Shown: in pieces, positions 28,140-37,206 of the stretch | Numbering within the stretch: the first letter of the stretch is position 1 | How the letters are laid out: each line of letters opens with the position of its first letter | From: Acinetobacter portensis | Lineage (GTDB): Bacteria > Pseudomonadota > Gammaproteobacteria > Pseudomonadales > Moraxellaceae | Reading direction: 5' to 3' | DNA: 64,000 bases | Assembly (NCBI RefSeq): GCF_023158935.1 | Contig: NZ_CP096120.1 | Span: forward strand, 2,170,001 to 2,234,000 | Program-made: the position numbers and the translations under genes | The notes under the pieces: generated by a model | Databases searched by the model: none | What the model was told of the DNA's origin: nothing | The model's input: the letters and a program-made list of their open reading frames with translations, nothing else

Positions 28140-29336
28140 TTACTGACTTAAATATTGATGAACACCTTCACCTGCCGCTCGACCTGTCGCAAAACACGCT
28201 GTAAGCAAGTAACCACCTGTAGGTGCGTCCCAATCTAACATTTCGCCACATAAAAATAATGCAGGATTTGACTTAAGCTGTAAGTGTTCAGTTAATGCTT
28301 CTTGCTTCACGCCACCTGCACAACTTATCGCTTCTTCAATAGGTCTAAAACCATTTAGTGGAATTACTAAATTCTTTACTTGTTTTGCCAATGCATACGC
28401 TTCTGTCCAAATATTTTTAGCAACAAGCTCACGTACTAAATTTGCTTTTGCTGTATCTAAACCTGCTTTACGCCAAATGTTACTTAATGATTGTTTCTTA
28501 CTTGGCTGGAGTTTTTTAGCGAGTTGTTCAATGCTTTGATCGGGCAATAAATCTAAAGTTAATGCCATAGATTCACCACGTTTCACTTGCTCACGCAAAG
28601 CTCGACCTTGTTTATAAACCAATCCACTTTCTAAACCATAATGGCTAATTACAATATCACCACTCGATTTATCGCCATTATTTACCCAAGCTTCAACACG
28701 CTTTAATGGTTCACCAAATACAGGTTGCATGAACTTAGACCACGCAATTTCCACACCTGCATTACTGGCTTGAAATGTTTCAATTTCAGATGTATTTAAC
28801 CATTTCTGCCATGCTCCATCACTACCGAGTTTTGACCAAGAAACTGCACCACAAGCTAGAACAATTGCATCAAATTTTTCTTGTGAAATTTGGTTAGATA
28901 CTAAATTCTGAATACTTAAAGTTGCATCTTTTAAGTCTAAAACTTGATGTCTATAGTGCAATTTAACACCATCTTCCATAAGGCGTTTTAACCAAGCACG
29001 AAGCAATGGCGCAGCTTTCATTTCAATGGGAAATACACGACCTGACGTACCAATATAAGATTCAATACCCAAGCTTTTCATCCACGCTTGAATCCAATTG
29101 GCATCCCACTGTTTCACCCAAGGGCTTAACCATTCCACCCGATCATATCGCTGTACAAAAACATCTACAGGTTCTGCATGTGAAATATTTAAACCTGTTT
29201 TGCCTGCCATTAAAAACTTACGAGCAGCAGATGGCTTTTGTTCATACACATGAACATCGTAATTTTGCTGACTAAGCACTTCCGCAGCCATAAGTCCCGC
29301 AGGACCCGCACCAATAATTGCAACGCGCTTGTTCAT
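28140..29336 (-). CDS. HI0933-like FAD-dependent oxidoreductase
   Basis: 398 aa. The dinucleotide-binding motif IIGAGPAGLMAAE is at the N-terminus, VLACGAVSWSKLG in the middle, and the family ending GEMLDWDAPTGGYLL with ACFATGRAAGEGV at the C-terminus. This is the HI0933/TIGR03862 group of flavoproteins, related to BaiN-type enzymes; the reaction is not established. It starts 6 bp after the TrmB-like gene stops, so the two form an operon. Confidence 0.85.
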   Translation of the reverse strand: MNKRVAIIGAGPAGLMAAEVLSQQNYDVHVYEQKPSAARKFLMAGKTGLNISHAEPVDVFVQRYDRVEWLSPWVKQWDANWIQAWMKSLGIESYIGTSGRVFPIEMKAAPLLRAWLKRLMEDGVKLHYRHQVLDLKDATLSIQNLVSNQISQEKFDAIVLACGAVSWSKLGSDGAWQKWLNTSEIETFQASNAGVEIAWSKFMQPVFGEPLKRVEAWVNNGDKSSGDIVISHYGLESGLVYKQGRALREQVKRGESMALTLDLLPDQSIEQLAKKLQPSKKQSLSNIWRKAGLDTAKANLVRELVAKNIWTEAYALAKQVKNLVIPLNGFRPIEEAISCAGGVKQEALTEHLQLKSNPALFLCGEMLDWDAPTGGYLLTACFATGRAAGEGVHQYLSQ

Positions 29337-29342
29337 GAAAAC

Positions 29343-29996
29343 TTAATCCGCTTTCACTTCAGTGGCATTTTTTTGATTCACACCATGTAAAGGTTGAAAA
29401 TCATCAAAACGTGTTGTGTAGTTTTCAGGCTTGGTAATAATAAGTTGCTGACACAATTCACCACGTTCTAAATATTTAATTTCAAAGTGCGTACGTGCCG
29501 ATGTTGCAGGAATCACTTCTTTTACGAAAGGAAGCTTCCATACATCTATAAGTTGTTTTTGTGCTTCTTCAATATATTCAGGAATATTACTGGCTAAAGT
29601 AATAGAACCGCCCGCTTGTAAGCGAGAAATTAAAAACTCAAAGAACGGCATATTTAACCAGCGCTGTGCAGGATTATGCGGTTCTGGGTTTGGGTACAAA
29701 ATAAAAAATTGCTCAATTTGCGCAGGAAATAATGCATGAACCACCCACGGTAAAGCATCTGCATGAACAGGCTGAAAATTGCTTTGACCTTCAATACCAT
29801 GCTGTTTTTGCATAGCCAAAAACTTTTCACGTGTACGTTCAACCGCAATTAATTTTTTATTTGGGTTTTGTCCACTAAAAAGTAGCGCGTGCTTTCCTTT
29901 ACCTGCACCAATTTCTACACAAATAGGTTCATTAGAAATGGCTTGGAAATCTCGAGGAGCATGCATACGCTGTGCTTGAAATTGACGAATTGGCAT
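29343..29996 (-). CDS. TrmB-like methyltransferase with altered motifs
   Basis: 217 aa. Residues 27-36 (VEIGAGKGKH) are the SAM-binding motif I of tRNA (guanine-N7)-methyltransferases, followed by a TrmB-style core. The usual TrmB signature (a Phe-Pro-Asp-Pro-Trp motif followed by Lys/His/Arg-rich residues) is replaced by FILYPNPEPHNPAQRW. The family's tRNA-contact basic residues are therefore mostly missing. It could be a paralogue with a new substrate. First gene of a two-gene operon with the flavoprotein. Confidence 0.7.
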   Translation of the reverse strand: MPIRQFQAQRMHAPRDFQAISNEPICVEIGAGKGKHALLFSGQNPNKKLIAVERTREKFLAMQKQHGIEGQSNFQPVHADALPWVVHALFPAQIEQFFILYPNPEPHNPAQRWLNMPFFEFLISRLQAGGSITLASNIPEYIEEAQKQLIDVWKLPFVKEVIPATSARTHFEIKYLERGELCQQLIITKPENYTTRFDDFQPLHGVNQKNATEVKAD

Positions 29997-30088
29997 AATC
30001 AGATCAAACTAATAAAAATCTGCACAAGTCTAACAAGTGCAATTGCTTTTGACTAATTGAATCATCCGTTTTCATTTGGAGTTTTTAA

Positions 30089-30274
30089 ATGTCTACAACT
30101 TTAAACTGCTCACGTTGTGGCGAATTGACCACTTGGGAAGATAATCCATATCGCCCATTTTGTTCTGAAAGATGCAAACTGATTGACTTTGGTGCATGGG
30201 CAAATGAAGGCTATAAACTGCCAACTCAAGATGCACCACAAGCAGATGGTGGTCGTGAAGAAGATCAGTATTAA
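30089..30274 (+). CDS. yacG: DNA gyrase inhibitor YacG
   Basis: 61 aa. A treble-clef zinc site is formed by Cys7, Cys10, Cys25 and Cys29 (NCSRCGE and PFCSERCK), followed by the conserved LIDFGAWANEGYKLP. YacG binds GyrB and blocks DNA binding by gyrase in E. coli. In many genomes it lies beside coaE and pilD; here it stands alone, which is a changed neighbourhood. The terminator at 30292-30320 follows. Confidence 0.92.
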   Translation: MSTTLNCSRCGELTTWEDNPYRPFCSERCKLIDFGAWANEGYKLPTQDAPQADGGREEDQY

Positions 30275-30291
30275 TTTTTAAAATGACAAAT

Positions 30292-30320
30292 AAAAAGGTC
30301 TGAATATTCAGACCTTTTTT
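30292..30320. terminator. shared bidirectional terminator
   Basis: AAAAAGGTCTGAA / TTCAGACCTTTTT, an almost perfect palindrome between yacG and the convergent hydrolase gene. Confidence 0.88.
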
Positions 30321-30344
30321 TATGGCGTAAATGTGGCTATAAAA

Positions 30345-30989
30345 TTAGCCTGCTCTACTTGCTACAAATGGATTGTGCTGTTTTTCAAAGCCAATGGTAC
30401 TTAGTGGACCATGACCTGAAATAAATTGTGTTTCATCTGGCAAGCTAAAGCATTCGCGTTGAATAGAATCTAACAATTGTTGATGATTTCCGCGTGGAAA
30501 ATCTGTACGTCCAATAGAGCCTTTAAACAACACATCACCCGTCCATAACAAACTATAGTTTTTGTTATAGAACATCACATGCCCTGGTGTATGCCCCGGG
30601 GCAAAGCGTACTTCAAATTCCTCTTCGCCTAATTTTAAAACTTCTGTGCCTTCTAACCACTGATCCACTTCTACTTTTTCAGGAATTGGAAAACCATAAC
30701 GTGCTGAAACTTCTTGAATTTGATCCAACCAAAAAGCATCTTCTTTATGCGGACCAATCACAGGAACAGACCACACTTTTTTCAATGTACCCACAGCACC
30801 TGCATGATCTAAATGACCATGCGTTAGCCATAATTCTTTCACCGTTAAGCCCAGTTTTTCTACTTCAGCTTTTAATATTTCGGCATCGCCACCTGCATCA
30901 ATCAAAACAGCTTCTTTAGTTTCAGAATCCCAAACAATGGAACAATTTTGCTGGAATGCCGTGACAGGCACAATTTTGACTTGCAACAT
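30345..30989 (-). CDS. metallo-beta-lactamase-fold hydrolase (glyoxalase II-like)
   Basis: 214 aa. The metal-binding motif THGHLDH gives His57, His59, Asp61 and His62; further ligands are His133 (PGHTPGH), Asp152 (TGDVLF) and His193 (SGHGP). This matches the YcbL/type II glyoxalase branch: single-domain, without the C-terminal glutathione-binding part of GloB. It probably hydrolyses a thioester. hemH lies upstream on the same strand with a 20-bp gap, so they are likely co-transcribed. Confidence 0.87.
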   Translation of the reverse strand: MLQVKIVPVTAFQQNCSIVWDSETKEAVLIDAGGDAEILKAEVEKLGLTVKELWLTHGHLDHAGAVGTLKKVWSVPVIGPHKEDAFWLDQIQEVSARYGFPIPEKVEVDQWLEGTEVLKLGEEEFEVRFAPGHTPGHVMFYNKNYSLLWTGDVLFKGSIGRTDFPRGNHQQLLDSIQRECFSLPDETQFISGHGPLSTIGFEKQHNPFVASRAG

Positions 30990-31009
30990 ATGGCGAAAAC
31001 CTCAGGAAA

Positions 31010-32020
31010 TTAGTGGGCTAATGTTTGCTTTAATGCATCAAGATTAGCTTGAAGCAAGTGATTGAGCAATTCTAAATGATCATCACGTGAATTTAATGCA
31101 GGAATATAGGCATAGCTTTCCCCTCCTGCATCTTTAAACACTTCTTCATTTTGAATAGCAAGTTCTTCAAGGGTTTCTAAGCAATCTGCTGAAAAAGCTG
31201 GACTCATAATTTGTACAGACTTCACACCTTGTTTGCCCCAATCTTCAAGTAAAACATCGGTATAGGGTTTTACCCACTCTTGCTTTCCAAAGCGAGATTG
31301 GAAACTAATCGCCCATTCATTTTCAGATAAACCCAAAGCCTCTGCGACTAATTTTGCTGTTAAACGACAGCGGTCTGCATAGGGGTCTCCCTTATCTGCA
31401 TAAGGTTGCGGAATACCGTGAAATGACATCAATAATTTTTCAGCTTTACCATGTTCAGCCTGATACTCACACACACTTTGCGCTAAAGACTGAATATAAA
31501 GTGGATGCTGATAATAATCGCGAATGAATGAAATGCCCGGCAAATTACGTTGCTTCGGAATCCATTTTGCAAAAGCATCAAATAATGGCGCTGTAGATGT
31601 TGCGGAATATTGTGGAAACAATGGAAATAATATGACGTGATCTTGCGGATTTTGACTTAAGGTTTCTAAAACCGATGCAATTCCCGGATTGCCATAGGTC
31701 ATCGCAGGAATAATATTCAATTCAAATTCAGGATATTGCTGAATTAGTGATTTCTGCACAGCTTCAACTTGCTGCATTAAAATTTCACGCATTGGTGAAT
31801 CTTGATTCCACACCATTTCATAAGCATGTGCTACGCGTTTAGGACGAAATGGTAAAACAAACAAATTTAAAATAATTTGCCAAATAGGTTTTGGAATTTC
31901 AATGACACGCTGATCGGACAAAAACTGCTTTAGGAATTGACGAACTGCGGGAACCGTAGGTTCATCTGGCGTACCTAAGTTGGCAAGTATAATTGTAACT
32001 TTGGGTTTTGCTGCAGTCAT
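31010..32020 (-). CDS. hemH: ferrochelatase
   Basis: 336 aa from the ATG at 32020 ([16 protein letters not shown]), which AAGG precedes by 7 nt; a second ATG at 32023 is possible. The family signature is intact: [12 protein letters not shown], the catalytic His in LLMSFHGIP, and [10 protein letters not shown] with its acidic residues. The enzyme inserts Fe2+ into protoporphyrin IX at the inner membrane, the last step of haem synthesis. Downstream is the thioesterase-like hydrolase gene. Confidence 0.95.
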   Translation of the reverse strand: MTAAKPKVTIILANLGTPDEPTVPAVRQFLKQFLSDQRVIEIPKPIWQIILNLFVLPFRPKRVAHAYEMVWNQDSPMREILMQQVEAVQKSLIQQYPEFELNIIPAMTYGNPGIASVLETLSQNPQDHVILFPLFPQYSATSTAPLFDAFAKWIPKQRNLPGISFIRDYYQHPLYIQSLAQSVCEYQAEHGKAEKLLMSFHGIPQPYADKGDPYADRCRLTAKLVAEALGLSENEWAISFQSRFGKQEWVKPYTDVLLEDWGKQGVKSVQIMSPAFSADCLETLEELAIQNEEVFKDAGGESYAYIPALNSRDDHLELLNHLLQANLDALKQTLAH

Positions 32021-32090
32021 CATCAAGCCTTCTTCTCATTAAGATTGAACAGGCTTACTTTAACAGCTTTCTAGGTATTCTTGATATTGA

Positions 32091-33119
32091 TTAATTCTGA
32101 GATCTAAATTGTAAAGTCCGATCATTATCTAATAAATTACTTTCTAGAAGACGCTTTGCTTTTGGCGTAACTTTCCAAAGCATCCGCTGACGATCATCTC
32201 GACCTGATGGCACAATCCAGTCATTTTCACGCATTTGCATTTTAATAGCATGTAAAGCACGAACATTAATTTGCGCACGGGCAATTGCATGTACTCGAGG
32301 CATTTCCTCTTGTGCGTCTGAAAGTCCAGTTTCATTTAAATATTCATTCATACACTTAGAAAAAAAATCTTCAGGTGTAGGATTAATAAATGCTGAACCT
32401 AAAACACTGAGTAATTGTGCCCACTTCATACGGCGCATTGCATTTAATTCTTTAAAATTACCATCTTGATAAGCATGCATTCTATATTCAAAAGCAAAGT
32501 CTTCATGCATTGAAACTTTTTGAACATTTAAAAATGGATCGGCTTCTCGTGTTCCTGCACTTGTTTCCAATTGCACAATTTTAGCCTTAAGCGCTTCAAT
32601 TTCATCATGCAATGCCTGTGTATTTTGTGGACGAACCCATCCCAAAACAGGATATCTTTCTAAAATCTGAGACATATTTAAACGTACAGCAAGCTCTAAA
32701 TCTCGCATAGTTCGATATGTAAAAATTTGGTCAACTTCTTGCATAATAATTTTGCGGAACTCTTTAAATTTTTCACGCAATTCAGGCTTTTCATCATGCA
32801 ATGATTCATCACGTGAATCTGGATCTTCATGTATAAAAGCAATAATTGGTTTTTGCTTGGTCACTGCATAAATATATTCAAGATGCATATACCCTACACC
32901 AGATACAGATTGCTCTCCGTATTGGCTACCTAAAATCACCACGACATAATCACAATCATCAATTTGACGGCGTGCAAAAGTGGTACTTAAAGGTGTCCGT
33001 TGCTCTAAACCCCAAGAGAAAAAACCCATGCCCACTAAAGTTTGAGACACAACAATTCGCTCTGGTTGCATTTCGCTTCCAGACGTAGAGATAAAAACCT
33101 GATAACGCTTATCTAGCAT
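32091..33119 (-). CDS. DUF4062-domain protein
   Basis: 342 aa. The first 95 residues form a DUF4062 module: KRYQVFISTSGSEMQPER, then DDCDYVVVILGSQYG and GYMHLEYIYAVTKQKPIIAF. These resemble the Rossmann-like sensor/effector domains fused to ATPases in some defence and signalling proteins. Residues about 175-195 form a short coiled coil (ALHDEIEALKAKIVQLE), and the C-terminal 120 residues are helical and charged with no named family. It sits alone between hemH and murI, each with its own spacing. AGGGAAA precedes the start. Function unknown. Confidence 0.7.
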   Translation of the reverse strand: MLDKRYQVFISTSGSEMQPERIVVSQTLVGMGFFSWGLEQRTPLSTTFARRQIDDCDYVVVILGSQYGEQSVSGVGYMHLEYIYAVTKQKPIIAFIHEDPDSRDESLHDEKPELREKFKEFRKIIMQEVDQIFTYRTMRDLELAVRLNMSQILERYPVLGWVRPQNTQALHDEIEALKAKIVQLETSAGTREADPFLNVQKVSMHEDFAFEYRMHAYQDGNFKELNAMRRMKWAQLLSVLGSAFINPTPEDFFSKCMNEYLNETGLSDAQEEMPRVHAIARAQINVRALHAIKMQMRENDWIVPSGRDDRQRMLWKVTPKAKRLLESNLLDNDRTLQFRSQN

Positions 33120-33193
33120 TGGGTTTCCCTTAATACATTATATATTTTTAAATTCATTTAACTTTAAGAATAATACGTCTAAAAATATGAATT

Positions 33194-34057
33194 TTAAATA
33201 TTTTTTATTTCCCAAGTTAAATCACTCGGAATAAGATGCTGCAATACGGGTGTTAATGTATCCGCATTATTTCCACTTACATAACAAGAAATACGTAAAT
33301 CTGAATGAAGTCCCTGTTCAAATAGTAACTCATTTTTTATTAAAATGCGGGATGTTTGTCGTGCTACAGCTTGCCCAGAATCAATTAATTTTAATTTTTC
33401 TGCAAATATATGTTGAATAGCTGGCTTTAAAAATGGGTAATGCGTACAACCTAAAACCAAATAATCTACTTGCTGGTCTACAGCAGGTTGTAATATTTTT
33501 TGTAATGTCGTTAAACATGCCTCGCTCATTTGTTCACCTGCTTCAACAAAAGGCACTAAATCTAAACAAGTAATTGGAAGAACGGTAACATTGGCAGGAA
33601 TAGCAAAACGCTGAACAACGTCTTTAATTAAATTTCCACGAAAAGTTGCAGGTGTTGCGAGCACAGCAACCGTTTTTGTTGTTGTTTGAAGCACAGCAGG
33701 TTTAAGCGCAGGCACCAAACCTATAATAGGAAAGTTTTCGCCATAATGTTCGCGCAAATAATCTAAGCTAAATGCAGATGCTGTATTGCAAGCCACTACC
33801 GCAACTTTACAACCTTTACGATATAACCATTCAATTGCATGCGCTGTCAGCTCACGAATATTTTGATCATCTCGTGGGCCATAAGGAACATTTGCCGTAT
33901 CTGCATAATAAACAATATGTTCATTTGGTAAATGTCGTGCAATTTCTATTGCAATAGATAAGCCCCCTACGCCCGAATCAAAAATTCCGATAGGTGCATT
34001 AGCTTGCGCCTTATGCATCGGTTCATTTAAAGGACTAATAGGTTGAATAGCGGACAT
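33194..34057 (-). CDS. murI: glutamate racemase
   Basis: 287 aa. The N-terminal IGIFDSGVGGLS motif, catalytic Cys90 (VVACNTASA) and Cys204 (LGCTHYPFL) are all present. MurI makes D-glutamate for peptidoglycan. The first 20 residues precede the conserved core and are poorly conserved; a later start is possible. It is likely the first gene of a unit ending with the DUF4062 gene, though the 74-bp gap leaves room for a promoter. Confidence 0.95.
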   Translation of the reverse strand: MSAIQPISPLNEPMHKAQANAPIGIFDSGVGGLSIAIEIARHLPNEHIVYYADTANVPYGPRDDQNIRELTAHAIEWLYRKGCKVAVVACNTASAFSLDYLREHYGENFPIIGLVPALKPAVLQTTTKTVAVLATPATFRGNLIKDVVQRFAIPANVTVLPITCLDLVPFVEAGEQMSEACLTTLQKILQPAVDQQVDYLVLGCTHYPFLKPAIQHIFAEKLKLIDSGQAVARQTSRILIKNELLFEQGLHSDLRISCYVSGNNADTLTPVLQHLIPSDLTWEIKNI

Positions 34058-34103
34058 ATCTTTACATTCAAAAGTGCGAAATAAGATGATTAAAGCTTAA
34101 ACC

Positions 34104-34715
34104 TCAGGTTCCTAATTGCAAGTGTAAATCACCACTTTTTAATAATAAAAATGCATCACCCTGCTCATTTTCTTTTAACTCACCCATTTCAACCAAATGA
34201 AAAAAGGAAGATCTTTGAATTAATGCATTTATACCAAAGCGCACATGCACATAAGGACGTAACTCACCTTCATATTCACGCATAAAAATAGGATGGTCTT
34301 CATCTACAATAATGATGTCTTGCGTTGTGGTTTGAAGCTGAATATACGTTTTATGTTCTATTTCAACTAAATCGACCTGATTTACAAACAAAGGCTCATC
34401 TTCAACTTCAATTTCTATTTGCTCGACAGGTGTTTTTAAATAGAATTTTCCATCTTCTTTCCAAAGCACTGTAGAAAACAGTTCAATGAGTGGCTGTCTT
34501 TTAATCAATTGACCTTCGTGCCACCATTCGCCATTCGCTTTTATCTGTAAATTCATTGTGCCACAATGCTTTGGGTGCCATTGGTCTAAAGGTGGAATAG
34601 ATTTTTTATGACCGTACTGTCCATCTTTTAAGTATTGTGCAATGCCCATTAAATTCTTATTATCAGAAATCGCTAGTTTTTTCGTCGGATTTGGTAAATT
34701 ATTTTGATTAACCAT
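34104..34715 (-). CDS. DUF1285-family protein
   Basis: 203 aa from the ATG at 34715. The long open frame extends further, to 34991, but that would overlap the etfD start on the other strand and its extension has the composition of non-coding sequence. The core IPPLDQWHPKHCGTMNLQIK and the WWHEGQLIKRQPLIELFST block are typical of DUF1285. Members are small cytoplasmic proteins of unknown role. Divergent from etfD. Confidence 0.8.
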   Translation of the reverse strand: MVNQNNLPNPTKKLAISDNKNLMGIAQYLKDGQYGHKKSIPPLDQWHPKHCGTMNLQIKANGEWWHEGQLIKRQPLIELFSTVLWKEDGKFYLKTPVEQIEIEVEDEPLFVNQVDLVEIEHKTYIQLQTTTQDIIIVDEDHPIFMREYEGELRPYVHVRFGINALIQRSSFFHLVEMGELKENEQGDAFLLLKSGDLHLQLGT

Positions 34716-34758
34716 AAATGAATGCCCTACAGACGGAAAAATAATATGATTCAGCCAA

Positions 34759-34787
34759 TTGGCTAGATCACGGATTAAAACTATACT
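34759..34787 (+). promoter_or_regulatory. etfD promoter
   Basis: TTGGCT (34759-34764), 17 bp, TATACT (34782-34787). Predicted start near 34794 gives a leader of about 105 nt. Confidence 0.6.
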
Positions 34788-34898
34788 AGCGCACATTACA
34801 AAAGACACGATATATATTGTGTCTGGGTACAGATACTCATGGCAGCACCGAATTGAAAAATTACGGATGCCACCTTCGCTACTAATGAGGAGTCCGAC

Positions 34899-36611
34899 AT
34901 GGAACACATCGAACGTGAATCGATGGAGTTTGACGTAGTAATCGTAGGCGCAGGACCAGCTGGTCTTTCTGCAGCGATTAAAATTCGTCAACTTGCAATT
35001 GAAAACAACCTAAATGATCTTTCCGTTTGTGTCGTAGAAAAAGGCTCCGAAGTTGGTGCGCATATTCTTTCTGGTGCTGTGTTAGAACCGCGTGCAATAA
35101 ATGAATTGTTCCCGAACTGGAAAGAAGAAGGTGCTCCGCTTAACGTACCTGTTACAGAAGATAAAACTTACTTCTTAATGTCAGATGAAAAGGCACAAGA
35201 AGCACCACATTGGATGGTTCCAAAAACCATGCACAATGAAGGCAACTATGTTATTTCATTAGGTAACGTTGTCCGTTGGTTAGGTACAAAAGCAGAAGAA
35301 TTAGAAGTTTCTATTTTCCCTGGTTTTGCTGCTTCAGAAATTCTTTATCACGAAGATGGTACTGTGAAAGGTATTCAAACGGGTGATATGGGTATTGGCA
35401 AAGATGGCGAACCTACGCATAACTTTGCACCAGGTTATGAACTGCATGCGAAATACACTATTTTTGCAGAAGGCTGTCGTGGTCATTTAGGCAAACGTCT
35501 TATCGCAAAATACGACCTAGACAAAGATGCCGATCCACAACATTACGGTATTGGTATTAAAGAGCTTTGGGAAATTGATCCTGCTAAACATAAAGCAGGT
35601 ACAGTTATGCATGGCGCAGGTTGGCCTTTAAGCGAAACAGGTTCTTCTGGCGGTTGGTGGTTATACCACGCAGAAAACAACCAAGTGACTTTAGGTATGA
35701 TTGTTGACCTTTCATACACCAACCCACACATGTATCCATTTATGGAAATGCAACGTTGGAAAACACATCCGCTAATTAAGCAATACCTTGAAGGCGGTAA
35801 ACGTATTTCTTATGGCGCACGTGCTGTTGTTAAAGGTGGATTTAACTCACTACCTAAATTCACATTCCCAGGCGGTTCTTTAATTGGTGATGATGCAGGT
35901 TTCCTAAACTTTGCCAAAATTAAAGGCTCACATACGGCTATGAAATCTGGCATGTTATGTGGCGAAGCAGTATTTGAAGCAATTGCTGCTGGCGTTGAAA
36001 AAGGCGGTGATCTAGCTGTTGCTCGTGTAACTGAAGGCGAAGATTTCTTTGCGAAAGAATTAACGGCTTACACAGAAAAATTCAACAACAGCTGGTTAAA
36101 AGAAGAGCTTTACAGCGCTCGTAACTTTGGCCCTGCAATGCACAAATTTGGTCAATGGATTGGTGGGGCATTTAACTTCATCGACCAAAACGTATTTAAA
36201 GTACCATTTACAGTTCACGATTTAATTCCTGACTTTAGTGCTTTAAAAACTGTTGATGCTGCTAACTTCAAGCCAAACTATCCTAAGCCAGATGGCAAAC
36301 TTACATTTGACCGTTTATCTTCAGTATTTGTATCAAACACTGTGCATGAAGAAAATCAGCCTGCTCACTTGAAACTGACAGATGCGTCTATTCCTGTAAA
36401 TGTAAACTTACCAAAATGGGATGAGCCTGCTCAACGCTATTGCCCTGCTGGTGTTTATGAAATTATGGAAGAAAACGACGGTTCTAAGCGTTTCCAAATT
36501 AATGCAGCAAACTGTGTTCACTGTAAAACTTGTGACATTAAAGACCCATCTCAAAACATTACTTGGGTAACACCTGAGGGTGGCGGTGGTCCTAACTACC
36601 CTAACATGTAA
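34899..36611 (+). CDS. etfD: electron transfer flavoprotein-ubiquinone oxidoreductase
   Basis: 570 aa. The FAD-binding GAGPAGLSAA is near 17-26. A C-terminal ferredoxin-like domain holds a [4Fe-4S] cluster through Cys515 (RYCPAG), Cys539, Cys542 and Cys545 (NCVHCKTC), and ends GGGGPNYPNM as in the family. It passes electrons from ETF (fed by acyl-CoA dehydrogenases) to ubiquinone at the inner membrane. ETF subunits are not in the window. The name ETF-QO is also used. Confidence 0.95.
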   Translation: MEHIERESMEFDVVIVGAGPAGLSAAIKIRQLAIENNLNDLSVCVVEKGSEVGAHILSGAVLEPRAINELFPNWKEEGAPLNVPVTEDKTYFLMSDEKAQEAPHWMVPKTMHNEGNYVISLGNVVRWLGTKAEELEVSIFPGFAASEILYHEDGTVKGIQTGDMGIGKDGEPTHNFAPGYELHAKYTIFAEGCRGHLGKRLIAKYDLDKDADPQHYGIGIKELWEIDPAKHKAGTVMHGAGWPLSETGSSGGWWLYHAENNQVTLGMIVDLSYTNPHMYPFMEMQRWKTHPLIKQYLEGGKRISYGARAVVKGGFNSLPKFTFPGGSLIGDDAGFLNFAKIKGSHTAMKSGMLCGEAVFEAIAAGVEKGGDLAVARVTEGEDFFAKELTAYTEKFNNSWLKEELYSARNFGPAMHKFGQWIGGAFNFIDQNVFKVPFTVHDLIPDFSALKTVDAANFKPNYPKPDGKLTFDRLSSVFVSNTVHEENQPAHLKLTDASIPVNVNLPKWDEPAQRYCPAGVYEIMEENDGSKRFQINAANCVHCKTCDIKDPSQNITWVTPEGGGGPNYPNM

Positions 36612-36707
36612 TGTCCTTGCGGCAGATAAAACTATGTTTTACCTACCTCATCTTGCGAAGCAGTGCTTCTCATATCCAAATATGTAATTTGGATCAAATC
36701 ATATAAT

Positions 36708-36737
36708 AAAAAATCCCTGCCAAGTGCAGGGATTTTT
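36708..36737. terminator. shared bidirectional terminator
   Basis: AAAAAATCCCTGC / GCAGGGATTTTTT between etfD and the convergent tusA gene. Confidence 0.88.
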
Positions 36738-36753
36738 TATAGCTTAAAAAGCT

Positions 36754-37014
36754 TTAGCCTTTTTTTACTAAATAATGGAATTCTTTATTACCATCTTCAT
36801 CTAATTTTTCTTCTTGAAGTAATAATTCATGTCCTAAATGCATACAGAATTTTGGAATATCCCAAGAGGTAGAATTATCTGTAGCAAAAACTTCAACCAC
36901 ATCGCCAGATTTAGACTTACGAATGGCTTGATGCAACATCATGACAGGTTCAGGACAACGTAAACCACGTGTATTTAATTGAATACTGGGTTCAATAAAT
37001 GAATCAGACATCAT
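36754..37014 (-). CDS. tusA: sulfurtransferase TusA
   Basis: 86 aa from the ATG at 37014 (or 37011); the longer open frame to 37107 lacks a ribosome site and family similarity. The core NTRGLRCPEPVMMLHQAIR contains the active Cys20 and the CPEP signature, followed by FATDNSTSWDIPKFCMHLGH. TusA relays sulfur from IscS towards 2-thiouridine in tRNA and other acceptors. Confidence 0.92.
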   Translation of the reverse strand: MMSDSFIEPSIQLNTRGLRCPEPVMMLHQAIRKSKSGDVVEVFATDNSTSWDIPKFCMHLGHELLLQEEKLDEDGNKEFHYLVKKG

Positions 37015-37136
37015 AAAACTCAAAAATTTAGACTGTTTATATTCTAGCATAAAGCGCGAATTCTCTATGTAACACAAACTGTTGCGTAATTGAAAAGCGC
37101 TACACAAAAATTATGGATATACAACTATTTAATAGG

Positions 37137-37164
37137 TAGACATCAATATTTTCTTCAGTATGAT
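37137..37164 (+). promoter_or_regulatory. candidate corC-lnt promoter
   Basis: TAGACA (37137-37142), 16 bp, TATGAT (37159-37164), 43 bp before corC. Reasonable match, not proven. Confidence 0.45.
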
Positions 37165-37206
37165 AAAATTACATTTTTGATATTTTAAGAGTCTTCAGGA
37201 AAGATC

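Noticed and set aside
34716..34991. N-terminal extension of the DUF1285 gene over the etfD start
   Set aside because: It overlaps the etfD promoter and start region and shows no family similarity; the ATG at 34715 is sufficient.
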